This document shows, in pieces, positions 1 through 8,790 of a stretch of 64,000 nucleotides of DNA. This stretch comes from Urinicoccus massiliensis (GTDB lineage Bacteria > Bacillota > Clostridia > Tissierellales > Peptoniphilaceae), in assembly GCF_900120405.1 (NCBI RefSeq), contig NZ_LT635493.1:782300-846299 (forward strand). The letters run 5' to 3'. Each line of letters starts with the position of its first letter. The first letter of the stretch is position 1. A program made the translations under genes and the position numbers. The notes under the pieces were generated by a model. It made no database searches and had not been told where the DNA came from. It worked only from the letters and a program-made list of their open reading frames with translations.

Positions 1-2531
1 TTGAAAAAGAAGTCGGAGAATTGGATGGAGTACAATCCTCAGTTGTAAATTTGATGAAGCAGACGCTGATAATCAATGTTGCTCCAGCTGCCGCAGATAC
101 GATAGCCAGTCAGATTGAAACGATTGTTCATAGTCATGAGCCCGATGTGGAAGTTCAGGAAGAAACCGTTATGAATGTTACAAAGAGTTATTCGTTAAAG
201 GGCTTGGACTGTCCGAACTGCTCCGCAAAAATTGAAAAAGAAGTCGGAGAATTGGATGGAGTACAATCCTCAGTTGTAAATTTGATGAAGCAGACGCTGA
301 TAATCAATGTTGCTCCAGCTGCCGCAGATACGATAGCCAGTCAGATTGAAACGATTGTTCATAGTCATGAGCCCGATGTGGAAGTTCAGGAAGAAACCGT
401 TATGAATGTTACAAAGAGTTATTCGTTAAAGGGATTGGATTGTCCGAATTGTTCTGCAAAAATTGAAAAAGAAGTCGGAGAATTGGATGGAGTACAATCC
501 TCAGTTGTAAATTTGATGAAGCAGACGCTGACAATCAATGTTGCTCCAGTTGCCGCAAATACAATAGCCAGTCAGATTGAAACGATTGTCCACAGCCATG
601 AGCCAGATGTAGAAGTTTCCGAAATTGCACAGGAATCTTATATACCGGGAAAAAAACAGGATACCAATACATCCTATAACAATGAGGACAAGAAGTTGAC
701 GATTCGTTTAGCGATTGGCGCAGCAATCTATGGTATTGGTATGGCATTGACAGTTTTTGCGAAAGTGCCACAGCCTGTCGAGTTAGTTTTTCTCATTGTC
801 TCCTATATTATTCTTGGCGGGGATGTTGTATGGCAAGCTGTGAGGAATATTTCAAAGGGACGTGTGTTTGATGAACATTTCCTGATGAGCGTTTCTACGA
901 TTGGTGCTTTTGTCATTGGTGAATATCCGGAAGCAGTTGCTGTTATGCTGTTCTATCAAATTGGTGAATTTTCCCAGTCATTGGCTGTTGAGCGTTCCAG
1001 AAAATCTATATCAGATTTAATGGATATACGTCCGGATTGTGCTACAGTCAGAAGGAACGGAGAATTGATTACCATATCTCCTGAAAGTGTTGCCATTGGC
1101 GAGATTATTATTGTAAAGCCTGGTGAAAAAATCCCATTAGACGGTGTGGTATTGGATGGAGATTCTATGCTGGATACGAGGGCTTTAACTGGAGAATCGG
1201 TTCCGAGAAGCGTTCATAAAGGAGACGAAGCACTTTCTGGTTGTATGAATCAGACGGGTGTTTTAACGATTAAGACAACGAAAGCATTTGGTGAATCTAC
1301 TGCTTCAAAGATTATTGATCTTGTGGAGAATGCGTCCAGTAGAAAAGCACCAACAGAAAATTTCATTACTACATTTGCACGTTATTACACTCCTGTTGTT
1401 GTAATCTTAGCAGCTATTCTGGCAATTCTGCCACCGATCCTTCTTGGTGGAGGTTGGACAGAGTGGATTCGCAGAGGATTTGTTTTCCTTGTGGTATCTT
1501 GCCCATGTGCATTGGTCATTTCAATCCCGCTGACTTTCTTCGGAGGTATTGGTGCGGCATCTAAACGAGGTGTTCTTGTAAAAGGAAGTAATTATTTAGA
1601 GGCGCTTAATAATGTCAGCATTATTGTGTTCGATAAAACTGGAACACTTACAAAGGGTGTTTTCAATGTGACTGATATTCTGCCTGCCAATGGATTTTCA
1701 AAAGAACAGGTTCTGGAGTATGCGGTCCAGGCAGAGAGCTTTTCTAACCATCCTATTGCAAAATCCATTCTCTCTGCTTATGGAAAAGAAATTGACCAAT
1801 CAGTTATCTCTGATTACAAGGAAATTTCCGGATATGGAATCAGTGCCATGGCAGGAAAGAAGAAAGTTTATGCCGGCAATACGAAACTTATGGATTCAGA
1901 GCATGTGGAGTACACAGCCTGTGAAAAAGTTGGTACAAAGGTTTATGTAGCGGTAGATGGTCAATATGCCGGATGCATTCTGATAACAGATGAAGTAAAG
2001 CCGGACAGCAAAAAAGCAATTTCTGATTTGAAACATATCGGTGTGGAAAAAACAGTCATGCTTACTGGTGATGATGAAAAAATCGGAAAGGCTGTTGCGG
2101 AAGAATTGCAGTTGGATGAATATTATGCACAACTGTTTCCTGATCAAAAAGTGGAAAAGGTTGAGCTTTTAGACAGTAAAAAGAGACAGGGAAGCAAATT
2201 AGCTTTTGTTGGTGATGGTATCAATGACGCTCCTGTCCTTGCTCGTGCGGATGTTGGTATCGCAATGGGTGGTCTTGGTTCAGATGCGGCCATTGAAGCT
2301 GCGGATGTGGTTCTGATGACAGATGAACCATCTAAGCTGGTGGATGCGATTGATGTGGCAAAAGTGACAAAGCAAATTGTCATGCAGAATATAGTGATTG
2401 CCCTTGGAATTAAGAGTGTGTTCCTGATCCTTGGTGCTCTGGGTATAGCTGGAATGTGGGAAGCTGTATTTGGTGATGTAGGCGTTACCATAATTGCCGT
2501 TTTGAACGCAATGAGGATTTTAAAAAAATAA
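1..2531 (+). CDS. Heavy-metal P1B-type ATPase (Cd/Zn class), 5' end outside the window
   Basis: Membrane pump that exports divalent soft metals (Cd2+, Zn2+, Pb2+ or Co2+) using ATP. The reading frame is open from position 3, so the true start lies upstream. The N-terminal part is made of heavy-metal-associated (HMA) domains with a CPNC metal site: one incomplete copy at the window edge and two full copies. Family signatures follow in order: TGES (about 1189-1200), CPC in the transport membrane helix (1500-1508), DKTGTLT with the phosphorylated Asp (1632-1652), SNHP, and GDGINDAP (about 2211-2234). The CPC motif and the GLGSDAAIEAADVVLM stretch near the end fit the Cd/Zn subgroup better than the copper subgroup. 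The genes after it follow closely on the same strand, so it probably heads or joins that operon. Metal specificity is inferred. Confidence 0.93.
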   Translation, partial: EKEVGELDGVQSSVVNLMKQTLIINVAPAAADTIASQIETIVHSHEPDVEVQEETVMNVTKSYSLKGLDCPNCSAKIEKEVGELDGVQSSVVNLMKQTLIINVAPAAADTIASQIETIVHSHEPDVEVQEETVMNVTKSYSLKGLDCPNCSAKIEKEVGELDGVQSSVVNLMKQTLTINVAPVAANTIASQIETIVHSHEPDVEVSEIAQESYIPGKKQDTNTSYNNEDKKLTIRLAIGAAIYGIGMALTVFAKVPQPVELVFLIVSYIILGGDVVWQAVRNISKGRVFDEHFLMSVSTIGAFVIGEYPEAVAVMLFYQIGEFSQSLAVERSRKSISDLMDIRPDCATVRRNGELITISPESVAIGEIIIVKPGEKIPLDGVVLDGDSMLDTRALTGESVPRSVHKGDEALSGCMNQTGVLTIKTTKAFGESTASKIIDLVENASSRKAPTENFITTFARYYTPVVVILAAILAILPPILLGGGWTEWIRRGFVFLVVSCPCALVISIPLTFFGGIGAASKRGVLVKGSNYLEALNNVSIIVFDKTGTLTKGVFNVTDILPANGFSKEQVLEYAVQAESFSNHPIAKSILSAYGKEIDQSVISDYKEISGYGISAMAGKKKVYAGNTKLMDSEHVEYTACEKVGTKVYVAVDGQYAGCILITDEVKPDSKKAISDLKHIGVEKTVMLTGDDEKIGKAVAEELQLDEYYAQLFPDQKVEKVELLDSKKRQGSKLAFVGDGINDAPVLARADVGIAMGGLGSDAAIEAADVVLMTDEPSKLVDAIDVAKVTKQIVMQNIVIALGIKSVFLILGALGIAGMWEAVFGDVGVTIIAVLNAMRILKK
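3..602 (+). repeat. 231-bp tandem repeats encoding HMA domains
   Basis: The segment beginning GAAAAAGAAGTCGG recurs at offsets of exactly 231 bp (starts near 3, 234 and 465), which is 77 codons, so each unit is one in-frame HMA domain plus linker. The first two copies are identical for about 200 bp, while the third has scattered substitutions such as TTGGAC to TTGGAT. This is a recent in-frame domain duplication. The array extends beyond the left edge of the window. Confidence 0.92.
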
Positions 2532-2547
2532 GAAACGAGGTGGCAAT

Positions 2548-3066
2548 GTGAAACGGAAATTGATTCTGTTAGCAGTTACAATTGTTTTTCTTGCAGGTTT
2601 CGGTGTACTTTTGCACTCACCGCCCTCTATGATTGATGCAGTCACAGGAGTAACACCGAAAGCAAAAAAAGCTGCCCAAGCCGCCGCACAGTTGGAAGGC
2701 TCTTATGTTCTCGGTATTAATATGATGTCAGATGGTCTCGACAATGAGAACACCCGGAATAAATTAAAAGAATTGGCACTGGACGATTCGGAAACAAATG
2801 AAACAGATCTCATGAAAACGGACATTAGTTTTCGGTTATATGTGTCTGAGACGGATTATCCGCTTGTCAGTTATGCTAAGAAACTCTGTGATAGGTTGAA
2901 ACAGGCCGGTTTTTTGGTAGATCTGAAAGAGTACAGTAACACAATGATGCTATCAAGAGTGGTAAGTGGAAAGTATGATGTATTCCTGACATCGGATGAT
3001 TTTATTGACGTTACAACGCTAACACAGATGGACTATATGATTATGGACAGCGAAGAAATGAGGTGA
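2548..3066 (+). CDS. Small exported protein resembling one lobe of an oligopeptide-binding protein
   Basis: The 172-aa product starts at GTG behind CGAGGTGG and has a hydrophobic N-terminal segment (about residues 5-22), probably a signal peptide or membrane anchor; no lipobox cysteine is seen. The C-terminal half, with LKQAGFLVDLKEYS and SRVVSGKYDVFLTSDD, resembles the last lobe of family-5 extracellular solute-binding proteins (OppA/DppA), which are normally over 500 aa. It is therefore either a fragment or a small protein reusing that fold. It begins 16 bp after the metal ATPase and ends 10 bp before the membrane-anchor gene, so it is probably co-transcribed with both. Function is unknown; the family link is a visual resemblance only. 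Confidence 0.55.
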   Translation: MKRKLILLAVTIVFLAGFGVLLHSPPSMIDAVTGVTPKAKKAAQAAAQLEGSYVLGINMMSDGLDNENTRNKLKELALDDSETNETDLMKTDISFRLYVSETDYPLVSYAKKLCDRLKQAGFLVDLKEYSNTMMLSRVVSGKYDVFLTSDDFIDVTTLTQMDYMIMDSEEMR

Positions 3067-3076
3067 GCGGAAATTT

Positions 3077-3616
3077 ATGAGAAAATGGAATACGATTTTG
3101 TCTGTTTTAATGCTTCTCATTTTTATGATTCATGGAATCATGGGCAGCTTTATGCTGAACGGAGTTGGAAGTAGTGCAGGGAAACTTCTTGCATGGATTG
3201 GTGTTGGTATTCTTGTTGTGCATACGGTGATTGGTGTCATCCTGACGGTTCAGAGTTTACAGACAGCGAAGCAATCAGGAAAAATGTATCTGAAACAAAA
3301 CGTCATATTTTGGGCGAGACGAGCCAGTGGGATGGCAATACTGATTCTGCTGTTATTCCATATTGGCTTGTTTGGAAAGGTGCAGAATGGGACATATATT
3401 TTGTTCCCTTTTACAACTGTAAAGATGGTAACTCAGCTTTTGTTCGTAGCGGCAATCTTTGTTCATATTTTTATCAATATCCGCCCATTGCTCGTATCAC
3501 TGGGAATCATCAGTTATAAAGAACGAAGGAGTGATATTTATTTGATCCTTTCGGTGCTTCTTCTTTTTATAGCGGGAGCGGTTATTTTATATTATATTGG
3601 GTGGCAATATCTATGA
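3077..3616 (+). CDS. Multi-pass membrane protein, likely cytochrome b-like anchor of the fumarate-reductase-type complex
   Basis: The 179-aa protein has about five hydrophobic helices, with histidines inside or next to helices (near residues 19, 48, 95 and 130) that could bind haem, as in the membrane anchors of succinate dehydrogenase/fumarate reductase. Sequence alone does not identify the family, but it sits directly before the flavoprotein gene, whose ATG overlaps its stop codon (ATGA), so the two are translationally coupled. Inferred role: anchoring the flavoprotein/Fe-S pair to the membrane and passing electrons to or from quinone. Confidence 0.65.
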   Translation: MRKWNTILSVLMLLIFMIHGIMGSFMLNGVGSSAGKLLAWIGVGILVVHTVIGVILTVQSLQTAKQSGKMYLKQNVIFWARRASGMAILILLLFHIGLFGKVQNGTYILFPFTTVKMVTQLLFVAAIFVHIFINIRPLLVSLGIISYKERRSDIYLILSVLLLFIAGAVILYYIGWQYL

Positions 3617-5157
3617 GTAAGACAATTATTATTATAGGTGCTGGACTGGCAGGACTTTCAGCGGCTTTGCAGGCAGCGGAAAATGGATGCAATGTAAAAC
3701 TGGTTTCCTCCCTTCCGTCAGAGCGGGCACAGTCTGTTATGGCGGAGGGCGGTATCAACGCAGCTTTGAATACAAAAGATGAAAACGACAGTCCCGAAGA
3801 ACATTTTACAGATACAATAAAGGCAGCATGTGGTCTGGCAGATCCAAATGCAGTTTGGGGAATGACACAGGCAGCACCGGAGCTGGTGCACTGGCTGCTA
3901 AAACTTGGAGTTAAATTTAACATGAGTGGCTATAATGATGTGGATCTGCGGAATTTTGGCGGGCAGAAAAAGAAACGGACTGCTTTTGCACAGAGCGATA
4001 CCGGGAAGCAGATCATGACAGCTATGATAGACGCTGTTCGCAGGAAAGAAGCATCTGGTATGGTAGAACGGTTCAGCCATCATTCTTTCCTAACACTTCG
4101 TCTGTGTGGCAATATTTGTTGTGGCTGCGTAATCAGGGATGAATACAGTCAGGAGACTGTGGAATTACCGGGGGATGCGGTTATTGTTGCCACCGGTGGT
4201 ATGCACGGATTGTTTGGAAATACAACGGGTTCGCTGAGCAATACAGGAGAAGTCACCGCAGAATTGTTCCGGCTTGGTCTTCCTCTGGCAAATGGCGAGA
4301 TGATCCAGTATCATCCGACAACTGTGAAATGTGGTGGAAAACGCATGCTCATCAGCGAGGCGGCCAGAGGGGAAGGTGGCAGGTTGTTTGCCATGAAAGA
4401 TGGAAAACAATGGTATTTCATGGAGGAAAAATACCCGGAGCTTGGAAATCTGATGCCACGAGATATTACCGCCAGAGAGATATGGAAGGTCAGCCATGAA
4501 TCAGAGGTATTTCTTGACATGACGGAAATATCGGAGGAGATTATTTCAAATAAGCTATCTGGTCTGGCAGACGATTGTATGACCTATCTGCATAAAGATA
4601 TACGAAAGGAACCGGTGTCTGTTTTACCGGGAATTCACTATTTTATGGGAGGCATTCTGGTGGATGAGCAGCACAGAACGCCGATTCAGAATCTTTGCGC
4701 TGCCGGAGAATGCTGTGCCCAATATCATGGTGCCAACCGTCTTGGTGGAAATTCTCTGTTAGGAGCGTTATACGGAGGGCGTGTTGCGGCAAAATCAGCA
4801 TGCGAACAGGCAGATGTAGTAGATCTATCTTGTGCGACACAGATAGATTTTCCGCCAGCGTCTCAAATTTCAGAAATAAAGCAATTAAACAAAGTGATGC
4901 AGGAGGCTATGGGCGTTGTCAGAAATGAGAATACGTTGTTAAATGGGATTCAAACGGTACAAGCGCTGACAGGAAATCTTCCATTGCTTGGCATGGCAGT
5001 TCTAAAGAGTGCTCTTGCAAGAAAAGAAAGCCGTGGTGCACACTGGCGGGAGGATCATCCGAAGAGCAATGACGATGATTACCTTAAAACAACGGTAGCC
5101 AGATTTGATGGAAAGCAGATACAGATTTCCTTTGTACCTGTTCCAGAAAGGCGGTGA
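3613..5157 (+). CDS. Fumarate reductase / succinate dehydrogenase flavoprotein subunit-like protein
   Basis: The 514-aa FAD enzyme carries the N-terminal dinucleotide fold GAGLAG, the substrate-site stretch around HPTT, ARGEGGRLF, the MPRDITAR motif with a catalytic-type arginine, HYFMGG, and the C-terminal HGANRLGGNSLLGALYGGR motif for FAD. These features support the fumarate reductase/succinate dehydrogenase A-subunit family rather than L-aspartate oxidase, although that is the closest alternative. The ATG at 3613 was chosen because it overlaps the preceding stop codon; a GTG at 3601 is also in frame. The stop overlaps the GTG of the Fe-S gene, giving strict operon organisation. Link to a metal pump suggests an accessory redox role and not the central pathway. 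Confidence 0.88.
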   Translation: MSKTIIIIGAGLAGLSAALQAAENGCNVKLVSSLPSERAQSVMAEGGINAALNTKDENDSPEEHFTDTIKAACGLADPNAVWGMTQAAPELVHWLLKLGVKFNMSGYNDVDLRNFGGQKKKRTAFAQSDTGKQIMTAMIDAVRRKEASGMVERFSHHSFLTLRLCGNICCGCVIRDEYSQETVELPGDAVIVATGGMHGLFGNTTGSLSNTGEVTAELFRLGLPLANGEMIQYHPTTVKCGGKRMLISEAARGEGGRLFAMKDGKQWYFMEEKYPELGNLMPRDITAREIWKVSHESEVFLDMTEISEEIISNKLSGLADDCMTYLHKDIRKEPVSVLPGIHYFMGGILVDEQHRTPIQNLCAAGECCAQYHGANRLGGNSLLGALYGGRVAAKSACEQADVVDLSCATQIDFPPASQISEIKQLNKVMQEAMGVVRNENTLLNGIQTVQALTGNLPLLGMAVLKSALARKESRGAHWREDHPKSNDDDYLKTTVARFDGKQIQISFVPVPERR

Positions 5158-5864
5158 TTCACTTGGTATATAAAATAAGAATCAGGCGGCAGGAGAGTCA
5201 GAAATCAGACAGTTATTGGCAGGAATTTGAGTATGACGGAAGCAAAAACAGCTCTGTTGCCACTGTTCTAAAGGAATTGAACAGTAGAACCCCTTTGAAA
5301 GATAACTCAGGAAATATAGTTACTCCCATCAGCTGGGAATGTAGCTGTATGGTGCGAAAATGTGGGGCTTGCGCCATGCTGATTAACGAACGTCCGAGGT
5401 TGGCATGCTCTACATTTCTACATACGTTAAAAGGTTCTACAATCATCTTGGAACCTTTAAGCAAATTTCCGCTTGTAAGAGATTTGATCGTTGACCGGTC
5501 AAATCTGTTTGAAAATTTGAAAAAACTGAACCTTTGGCTTGAAAGTGAAGCTTATATGAGTTCGTGGACACATGAACCGAGATACCAGTCGGCACGCTGT
5601 CTGATGTGTGGCTGTTGCCTTGAAGTGTGTCCTAACTTCTCTGCAAATGGGACTTTCGCAGGCACTGTTGCTGCAGTCAACGCATTTCGGATTCTGAATG
5701 AAGAACAGGAAAACACTCATTTGAATGAGATTTCTGCTGAATATAAGAAGAGATTTTTTGAAGGATGCGGGAAGTCGTTATCTTGTCATGATATTTGTCC
5801 GATTTGTCTGCCTGTGGAAGAACTGCTTGTAAGGTCGAATGCAGCGGCTGTTTGGGGCAAATAA
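5154..5864 (+). CDS. Fumarate reductase / succinate dehydrogenase iron-sulfur subunit-like protein
   Basis: The 236-aa protein has the two-domain layout of SdhB/FrdB: an N-terminal plant-ferredoxin type [2Fe-2S] region with CSCMVRKCGAC followed by a later Cys, and a C-terminal ferredoxin region with CLMCGCCLEVCP and a second group CHDICPICLP that can hold the [4Fe-4S] and [3Fe-4S] clusters. It should carry electrons between the flavoprotein and the membrane anchor. It starts at GTG overlapping the TGA of the flavoprotein gene. Its last 26 bp overlap the start of the following methyltransferase gene, where base composition becomes clearly AT-richer. Confidence 0.87.
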   Translation: MIHLVYKIRIRRQESQKSDSYWQEFEYDGSKNSSVATVLKELNSRTPLKDNSGNIVTPISWECSCMVRKCGACAMLINERPRLACSTFLHTLKGSTIILEPLSKFPLVRDLIVDRSNLFENLKKLNLWLESEAYMSSWTHEPRYQSARCLMCGCCLEVCPNFSANGTFAGTVAAVNAFRILNEEQENTHLNEISAEYKKRFFEGCGKSLSCHDICPICLPVEELLVRSNAAAVWGK

Positions 5865-6486
5865 AAAGGATGATAAAAGCTATAAAAAATTCTGGAACAA
5901 ATTTGCCAAGCTGTATGCACCTTTTATGAAAAAAGATAAAGGAGCTTATGATAAAATTTGCGAATACATTTCTCCTCATTTGAATAAACATATGAAGGTG
6001 CTTGAACTTGCTTGCGGATCAGGACAATTTTCGTTTAGTCTTTCAAAGCATACTGAAAGCTGGATTGGCACAGATTTCTCTGAAAAAATGATTCTTGAAG
6101 CGAGGAAGCGTGGAGAAGCCAAAAACCTTATATTTGAAATAGCTGACGCAACATCACTATCTTTTGCTTATGAAAAATTTGATTGTGTGCTAATCGCAAA
6201 TGCACTTCATATTATGCCTAAGCCAGATGAGGCAATGAAAGAAATATATAGGGTGTTAAAACCTAATGGGATTTTGTTTGCTCCTACCTTTCTATGGAAA
6301 GAAGGAAAACAAAGAAAAATTATAAAGAGTTTGATGTCTATTTCAGGATTTAAGATTTATCAAGAATGGAATAAAAATCAATTTGAAGATTTTATTGAGG
6401 AATATGGGTTTTCAGTAGTTGAAATGAAATTGGTATATGGAGGTCTTGCACCGATCGGTGTAATGATTGCTCAAAAAGTATCTTAA
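5839..6486 (+). CDS. Class I SAM-dependent methyltransferase
   Basis: The 215-aa protein has the SAM-binding motif I VLELACGSG at about residue 55, the acidic end of strand 2 (GTDFSEKM), and a motif near IANALHIMPKPDEAMKE typical of UbiE/ubiquinone-type small-molecule methyltransferases. The substrate is unknown. The ATG overlaps the end of the Fe-S gene, with AAGGT upstream; no better start is visible. AT-rich codon use differs from the upstream operon and suggests this point is a junction between DNA of different origin. Confidence 0.8.
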   Translation: MQRLFGANKKDDKSYKKFWNKFAKLYAPFMKKDKGAYDKICEYISPHLNKHMKVLELACGSGQFSFSLSKHTESWIGTDFSEKMILEARKRGEAKNLIFEIADATSLSFAYEKFDCVLIANALHIMPKPDEAMKEIYRVLKPNGILFAPTFLWKEGKQRKIIKSLMSISGFKIYQEWNKNQFEDFIEEYGFSVVEMKLVYGGLAPIGVMIAQKVS

Positions 6487-6667
6487 CAGATTTTGCTTTT
6501 GCGTTTAAACTATCAAGATTATAAGAAATCTAGAAATTTCTTCTATTCCGTAAGAAAAAATCAATATAAAAGGGATTATAATTTGAATATAAGTTTGGGC
6601 AATGATGAACAAGTTGAGGCCATTGCCTTGATGGTGAGGAAATAATTTTTTGAATAAACTTGAACAG

Positions 6668-6711
6668 GACCCGACAGGCTGCTTATTAAAGCGGACCAAG
6701 TCGGGTCTTTT
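6668..6711 (+). terminator. Rho-independent terminator
   Basis: GACCCGAC (6668-6675) pairs with GTCGGGTC (6700-6707), followed by TTTT. An inner GCT/AGC pair extends the fold. It lies about 180 bp after the methyltransferase gene; the stretch between holds no convincing gene apart from a 20-codon relic-like frame ending at about 6645. Confidence 0.7.
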
Positions 6712-6793
6712 GATTGCAAAAAAGCCCCGCTACATATGGCAAGGGCTTGTTCCAAAAGTATTATATCTTAAATATAAGAAAATAGGACACGAA

Positions 6794-6892
6794 CAAGTGC
6801 TTGAATAAAAATATAGAACAATAAATGACCAAATACTTGAACAGAAAATGGACAAGTACTTGAATAAATTATAGACAAATACTTGAATAAGT
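6794..6892 (+). repeat. Four direct repeats of CAARTACTTGAATAA upstream of the DUF4143 ATPase
   Basis: Copies begin at 6794 (CAAGTGCTTGAATAA), 6830 (CAAATACTTGAACAG), 6853 (CAAGTACTTGAATAA) and 6876 (CAAATACTTGAATAA), spaced 36, 23 and 23 bp. They are the only ordered structure in the 445 bp between the methyltransferase and the ATPase and end 39 bp before its ATG. They may be binding sites for a regulator or the remains of a mobile-element end. Confidence 0.75.
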
Positions 6893-6930
6893 GATAAACT
6901 CCACTTAAGTAGTGAGTATGGGAGGAAATA

Positions 6931-8202
6931 ATGAAAAAGTATTTACATAGAGTTGTAGATAAATTATTGGAAGAACGATTAGACGCAAAAGGAGCAGTTT
7001 TAATTGAAGGTCCTAAATGGTGTGGCAAGACAACAACAGCAAAACAAAAGGCAAAAAGTTTTATATCTATGGACCGACCAGATATGACAAGACAGTATCA
7101 GCAAATGGCAGAACTTTCTCCTAGTACTTTACTTGAAGGAGAAATCCCAAGACTGATTGATGAATGGCAAATAGCACCTAATTTATGGAATGCTGTGCGT
7201 TATGAGGTTGATAATAGGGATGAATTTGGTCAATTTATATTAACTGGTTCAGTAGTATTTAATGAATTTGATGACTCAATGCATACGGGTACGGGTAGAA
7301 TTTCTAGACTTCTAATGCGACCTATGAGTCTATATGAATCAAAGGATTCAAGTGGAGAGATTTCTCTCAGGGATTTATTTAAAGGAGAAAACATCTCGGC
7401 GATGGATGAAACCAGTCTTGAAGAAATAGCTTTTTTTATATGTAGAGGTGGATGGCCAAAATCAATTGGTTTAGATGAAAAACCAGCCTTATTCCAAGCC
7501 ATAGATTATTTTGATGCTGTTGTTTCAACTGATATTAGTAGAGTGGACTCGGTAAAAAGGGATAAAGAAAAGGCAAAAAGGCTACTTAAATCCTATGCAA
7601 GACATGTAGGCACACAAAGTTCGCTAGAAACGATTCGACAAGATATGTTAGCGAATCAATCAGATACATTTGATCAGGGAACCCTTTATTCTTACCTTGA
7701 TGCCCTAAGAAAAATATTTGTGATTGAAGATTCTCCAGCTTGGAGTCCAAATTTAAGGTCGAAAACATCCATACGAACAACAGATACCAGATACTTTTCA
7801 GACCCATCTATTGCAACGGCATCCTTAGGCATAGGTCCTAAGGATTTACTAGATGATTTAAATACCATGGGATTTTTGTTTGAAAACTTATGTGTTCGAG
7901 ATTTAAGGATTTATACGGATTTTTTAGATGGAACAGTTTATCACTATAGAGATAAGCACGGGTTAGAATGTGATGCAGTAATCCATTTAAGAAATGGAGC
8001 TTATGGTCTAGTAGAGATTAAACTCGGTGGAGATAAATTAATTGAAGAAGGTGCTGAAACTTTAAAAGCTTTGGCATCCAAAATAGATACAAATAATATG
8101 TCCAATCCATCATTTATGATGGTCTTATGTGCAAAAGCTCCTTTTGCCTATAAAAGAGAGGATGGTGTGTACGTAATACCGATTACTGCTTTAAGACCTT
8201 AA
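6931..8202 (+). CDS. AAA-type ATPase with DUF4143 domain
   Basis: The 423-aa protein has a Walker A motif GPKWCGKTT at about residue 28, a Walker B-like stretch PRLIDEWQ, and the FILTGS sensor region, followed by the C-terminal DUF4143 region rich in a restriction-nuclease-like fold (CDAVIHLRNGAYGLVEIKLGG). The family is widespread in anaerobes as single-gene cargo and its biological role is not established. Start is the ATG behind GGGAGGA. It is flanked upstream by the four direct repeats and downstream by gene-free DNA, consistent with an independently moving unit. Confidence 0.85.
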   Translation: MKKYLHRVVDKLLEERLDAKGAVLIEGPKWCGKTTTAKQKAKSFISMDRPDMTRQYQQMAELSPSTLLEGEIPRLIDEWQIAPNLWNAVRYEVDNRDEFGQFILTGSVVFNEFDDSMHTGTGRISRLLMRPMSLYESKDSSGEISLRDLFKGENISAMDETSLEEIAFFICRGGWPKSIGLDEKPALFQAIDYFDAVVSTDISRVDSVKRDKEKAKRLLKSYARHVGTQSSLETIRQDMLANQSDTFDQGTLYSYLDALRKIFVIEDSPAWSPNLRSKTSIRTTDTRYFSDPSIATASLGIGPKDLLDDLNTMGFLFENLCVRDLRIYTDFLDGTVYHYRDKHGLECDAVIHLRNGAYGLVEIKLGGDKLIEEGAETLKALASKIDTNNMSNPSFMMVLCAKAPFAYKREDGVYVIPITALRP

Positions 8203-8735
8203 TAGTTTCTAGCATTTATGGATATATTCCCACATACGAGGCTTTTGAGAGATATTAAATTTTATTTATACTGTTCACTCAAGCCACGTTGAAGCCCTAA
8301 CCCTATTGATTCGCTTTCGCTCATCATGTTAGGTCTTGATTATGCCAAGAATCTCCAAGAAAAGCGCACGTGAGGGTGCGACCATTGGCAAGATTCGACG
8401 GCTGAGACGGTAGTATTGAGGGCAAGAAAATAGAATAACAAGCTATAAAAGTGTTGAAATCAATGGCTTTTAGGATTTTCAAAAGAAATCTTAAAAGCAC
8501 CTTGTGGAAACAGTTCAACCTGCAAATATTTGATAAAATATTAAAATGGTTCTATTATGTTCCATAAGCAGATCAGAGTATGGATTAAAACAATTTGTTA
8601 TATACTACGCATTACAAAATGTGAGGGAGAATACAATCTTTCTAGGGCACAAAGGTCTAACAGCATGGCCTTAATTTCGCCGAGTAGTAGGGGCTAGCCT
8701 GTGTAGCCTGATAAAAAGCAAGAACCATAGGAGAC
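8203..8735. other. Gene-free stretch, probably degraded mobile DNA
   Basis: About 530 bp with no supported gene. The only ordered structure is a palindrome at 8466-8498, GCTTTTAGGATTT against AAATCTTAAAAGC (12 of 13 positions pair, 7-nt loop) without a T-run, so not a standard terminator. Base composition changes from AT-rich to host-like near 8.7 kb, so this could hold the right boundary of the accessory segment. No attachment site could be assigned. Confidence 0.4.
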
Positions 8736-8768
8736 AGCTTGTTTGGCTCCTATTTTTCAGGGTATAAT
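8736..8768 (+). promoter_or_regulatory. Promoter for the secreted protein / lipoprotein operon
   Basis: A TATAAT -10 box at 8763-8768 lies 18 bp after TTGTTT. The first gene has its ribosome-binding site (AAAGGAG, 8777-8783) and TTG start at 8791, just downstream. This placement argues against the earlier in-frame ATG at 8743, which is upstream of the -10 box. Confidence 0.6.
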
Positions 8769-8790
8769 AAAGCAAGAAAGGAGACTTCTT

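Noticed and set aside
3601-3612. GTG 3601 as flavoprotein start
   Set aside because: ATG 3613 overlaps the preceding stop codon and gives the usual N-terminus just before the FAD motif.
8324-8518. Minus-strand 64-codon frame
   Set aside because: No ribosome-binding site, no family resemblance and located in gene-free, palindromic DNA.
8743-8790. Earlier in-frame ATG for the secreted protein at 8.8 kb
   Set aside because: It lies upstream of the -10 box; TTG 8791 has the proper ribosome-binding site.
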